Assembly (NCBI GenBank): GCA_003550445.1
Contig: PUKG01000221.1
Coordinates: 1-6,825, forward strand
Length of the DNA: 6,825 nucleotides
Source of the DNA: Halobacteroidaceae bacterium
Lineage (GTDB): Bacteria > Bacillota > Halanaerobiia > B1SED10-174
Direction of reading: 5' to 3'
In this document: positions 6,510 to 6,825 of the stretch, piece after piece
Layout: each line of letters starts with the position of its first letter
How positions within the stretch are numbered: the stretch's first letter is position 1
Notes under the pieces: generated by a model
What the model was told of the DNA's origin: nothing
The model's input: only the letters and a program-made list of their open reading frames with translations
Databases searched by the model: none
Position numbers and translations under genes: made by a program

Positions 6510-6825
6510 ATGGATTATAGGATCCTGGTTCTCAATCCTGGGTCAACCTCAACAAAAATGGCCCTTTACGAAGGGCAGGAATGTGTTCTGGACAAAACTG
6601 TTCGCCATTCGAGCGATGTACTGAAAGAATATAAGCGAATTGCGGATCAGGAAAGTTTCCGGCGAAAAATAATCCTGGAAACCCTGGAAGAGGCGGGCTT
6701 TAAGGTAGAGGAAATTGATGCAATTTCTGCCAGGGGTGGGCTTTTAAAGCCCATCCCCGGCGGAACCTGGGAAGTTAACAAAAAAATGGTTGAAGATTTA
6801 CAGGCTGGAGTTCAAGGGGAACATG
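6510..6825 (+). CDS. buk: Butyrate kinase family, copy 2 (3'-truncated by window edge)
   Basis: The first 105 residues of a second butyrate-kinase-family protein are visible, and the frame stays open to the right edge. The phosphate-1 loop LVLNPGSTSTK (6-16) and SARGGLLKPIPGGTWEVNKKM (73-93) are intact, and the fragment lines up with copy 1 without gaps of note, ending at the conserved VQGEH that corresponds to VQGQH in copy 1. The RHS (32-34) and DQESFRR (46-52) region looks closer to typical Buk than the matching part of copy 1. The ATG is preceded by AGGAG (6497-6501) overlapping the stop region of the dehydrogenase gene, with 11 bases between genes. It probably makes ATP from acyl-phosphate, paired with dehydrogenase 2. 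The nucleotide-binding and C-terminal parts are off the window, so completeness cannot be judged. Confidence 0.9.
   Translation, partial: MDYRILVLNPGSTSTKMALYEGQECVLDKTVRHSSDVLKEYKRIADQESFRRKIILETLEEAGFKVEEIDAISARGGLLKPIPGGTWEVNKKMVEDLQAGVQGEH

Larger units (their letters stand above)
2307..6825 (+). other. Predicted operon: dehydrogenase 1, buk-1, ptb, dehydrogenase 2, buk-2 (continues right)
   Basis: Five genes on one strand are separated by 14, -1, 25 and 11 bases, each with its own good RBS, and no terminator or convincing internal promoter lies between them. They are therefore probably one transcript from the sigma-54 promoter, extending beyond the window. The missing step, 2-oxoacid to acyl-CoA, needs an oxidoreductase or dehydrogenase complex that may be encoded further downstream. 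Confidence 0.8.

Noticed and set aside
1..6825. Mobile element, CRISPR array, toxin-antitoxin or defence system.
   Set aside because: No transposase or integrase motifs, direct repeat arrays or small paired genes were seen; the window is filled by a metabolic operon and its regulator.

Overview
This window looks like chromosome from an anaerobic, medium-to-low-GC Gram-positive bacterium, probably a clostridial relative such as Peptococcaceae or Syntrophomonadaceae. The evidence is strong AGGAGG-type ribosome binding sites, tightly packed same-strand genes, a sigma-54 activator of the BkdR kind, and butyrate kinase, phosphate butyryltransferase and amino-acid dehydrogenase genes in one operon. 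The exact taxon cannot be read from the window. Everything is on the + strand, and almost all of it is coding.

Layout. Positions 1-615 hold the end of a MinD/ParA-like P-loop NTPase gene, cut at the left edge within its Walker A motif. Two bases later (618-2192) comes a sigma-54-dependent activator with PAS, AAA+ and Fis-type HTH domains, resembling BkdR. The one real intergenic region (2193-2335) holds, in order, two nested inverted repeats that could be activator sites, an intrinsic terminator, a well-spaced sigma-54 -24/-12 promoter and a strong RBS. A compact operon follows: amino-acid dehydrogenase 1 (2336-3418), butyrate-kinase-family gene 1 (3433-4515), phosphate butyryltransferase (4515-5408), amino-acid dehydrogenase 2 (5434-6498) and butyrate-kinase-family gene 2 (6510 to the right edge, incomplete).

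How the genes work together. The dehydrogenases would deaminate branched-chain (or other hydrophobic) amino acids to 2-oxoacids with NAD+. A 2-oxoacid:ferredoxin oxidoreductase or dehydrogenase complex, not in this window, would make the acyl-CoA. Phosphate butyryltransferase would convert acyl-CoA to acyl-phosphate, and the kinases would make ATP and the free acid. This is the logic of the Bacillus bkd cluster (bkdR-ptb-bcd-buk-lpd-bkdAA...), rearranged and with the dehydrogenase-kinase pair duplicated.

The most interesting point is that the two dehydrogenases are not simple copies. The second has leucine-dehydrogenase-like active-site sequence. The first carries several stretches that look like phenylalanine dehydrogenase, including Gly and Leu at the two positions known to separate PheDH from LeuDH. 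The kinase next to it is also the more divergent of the two. The operon may therefore hold two substrate channels sharing one phosphotransacylase. I saw no mobile element, CRISPR array, RNA gene or defence system.
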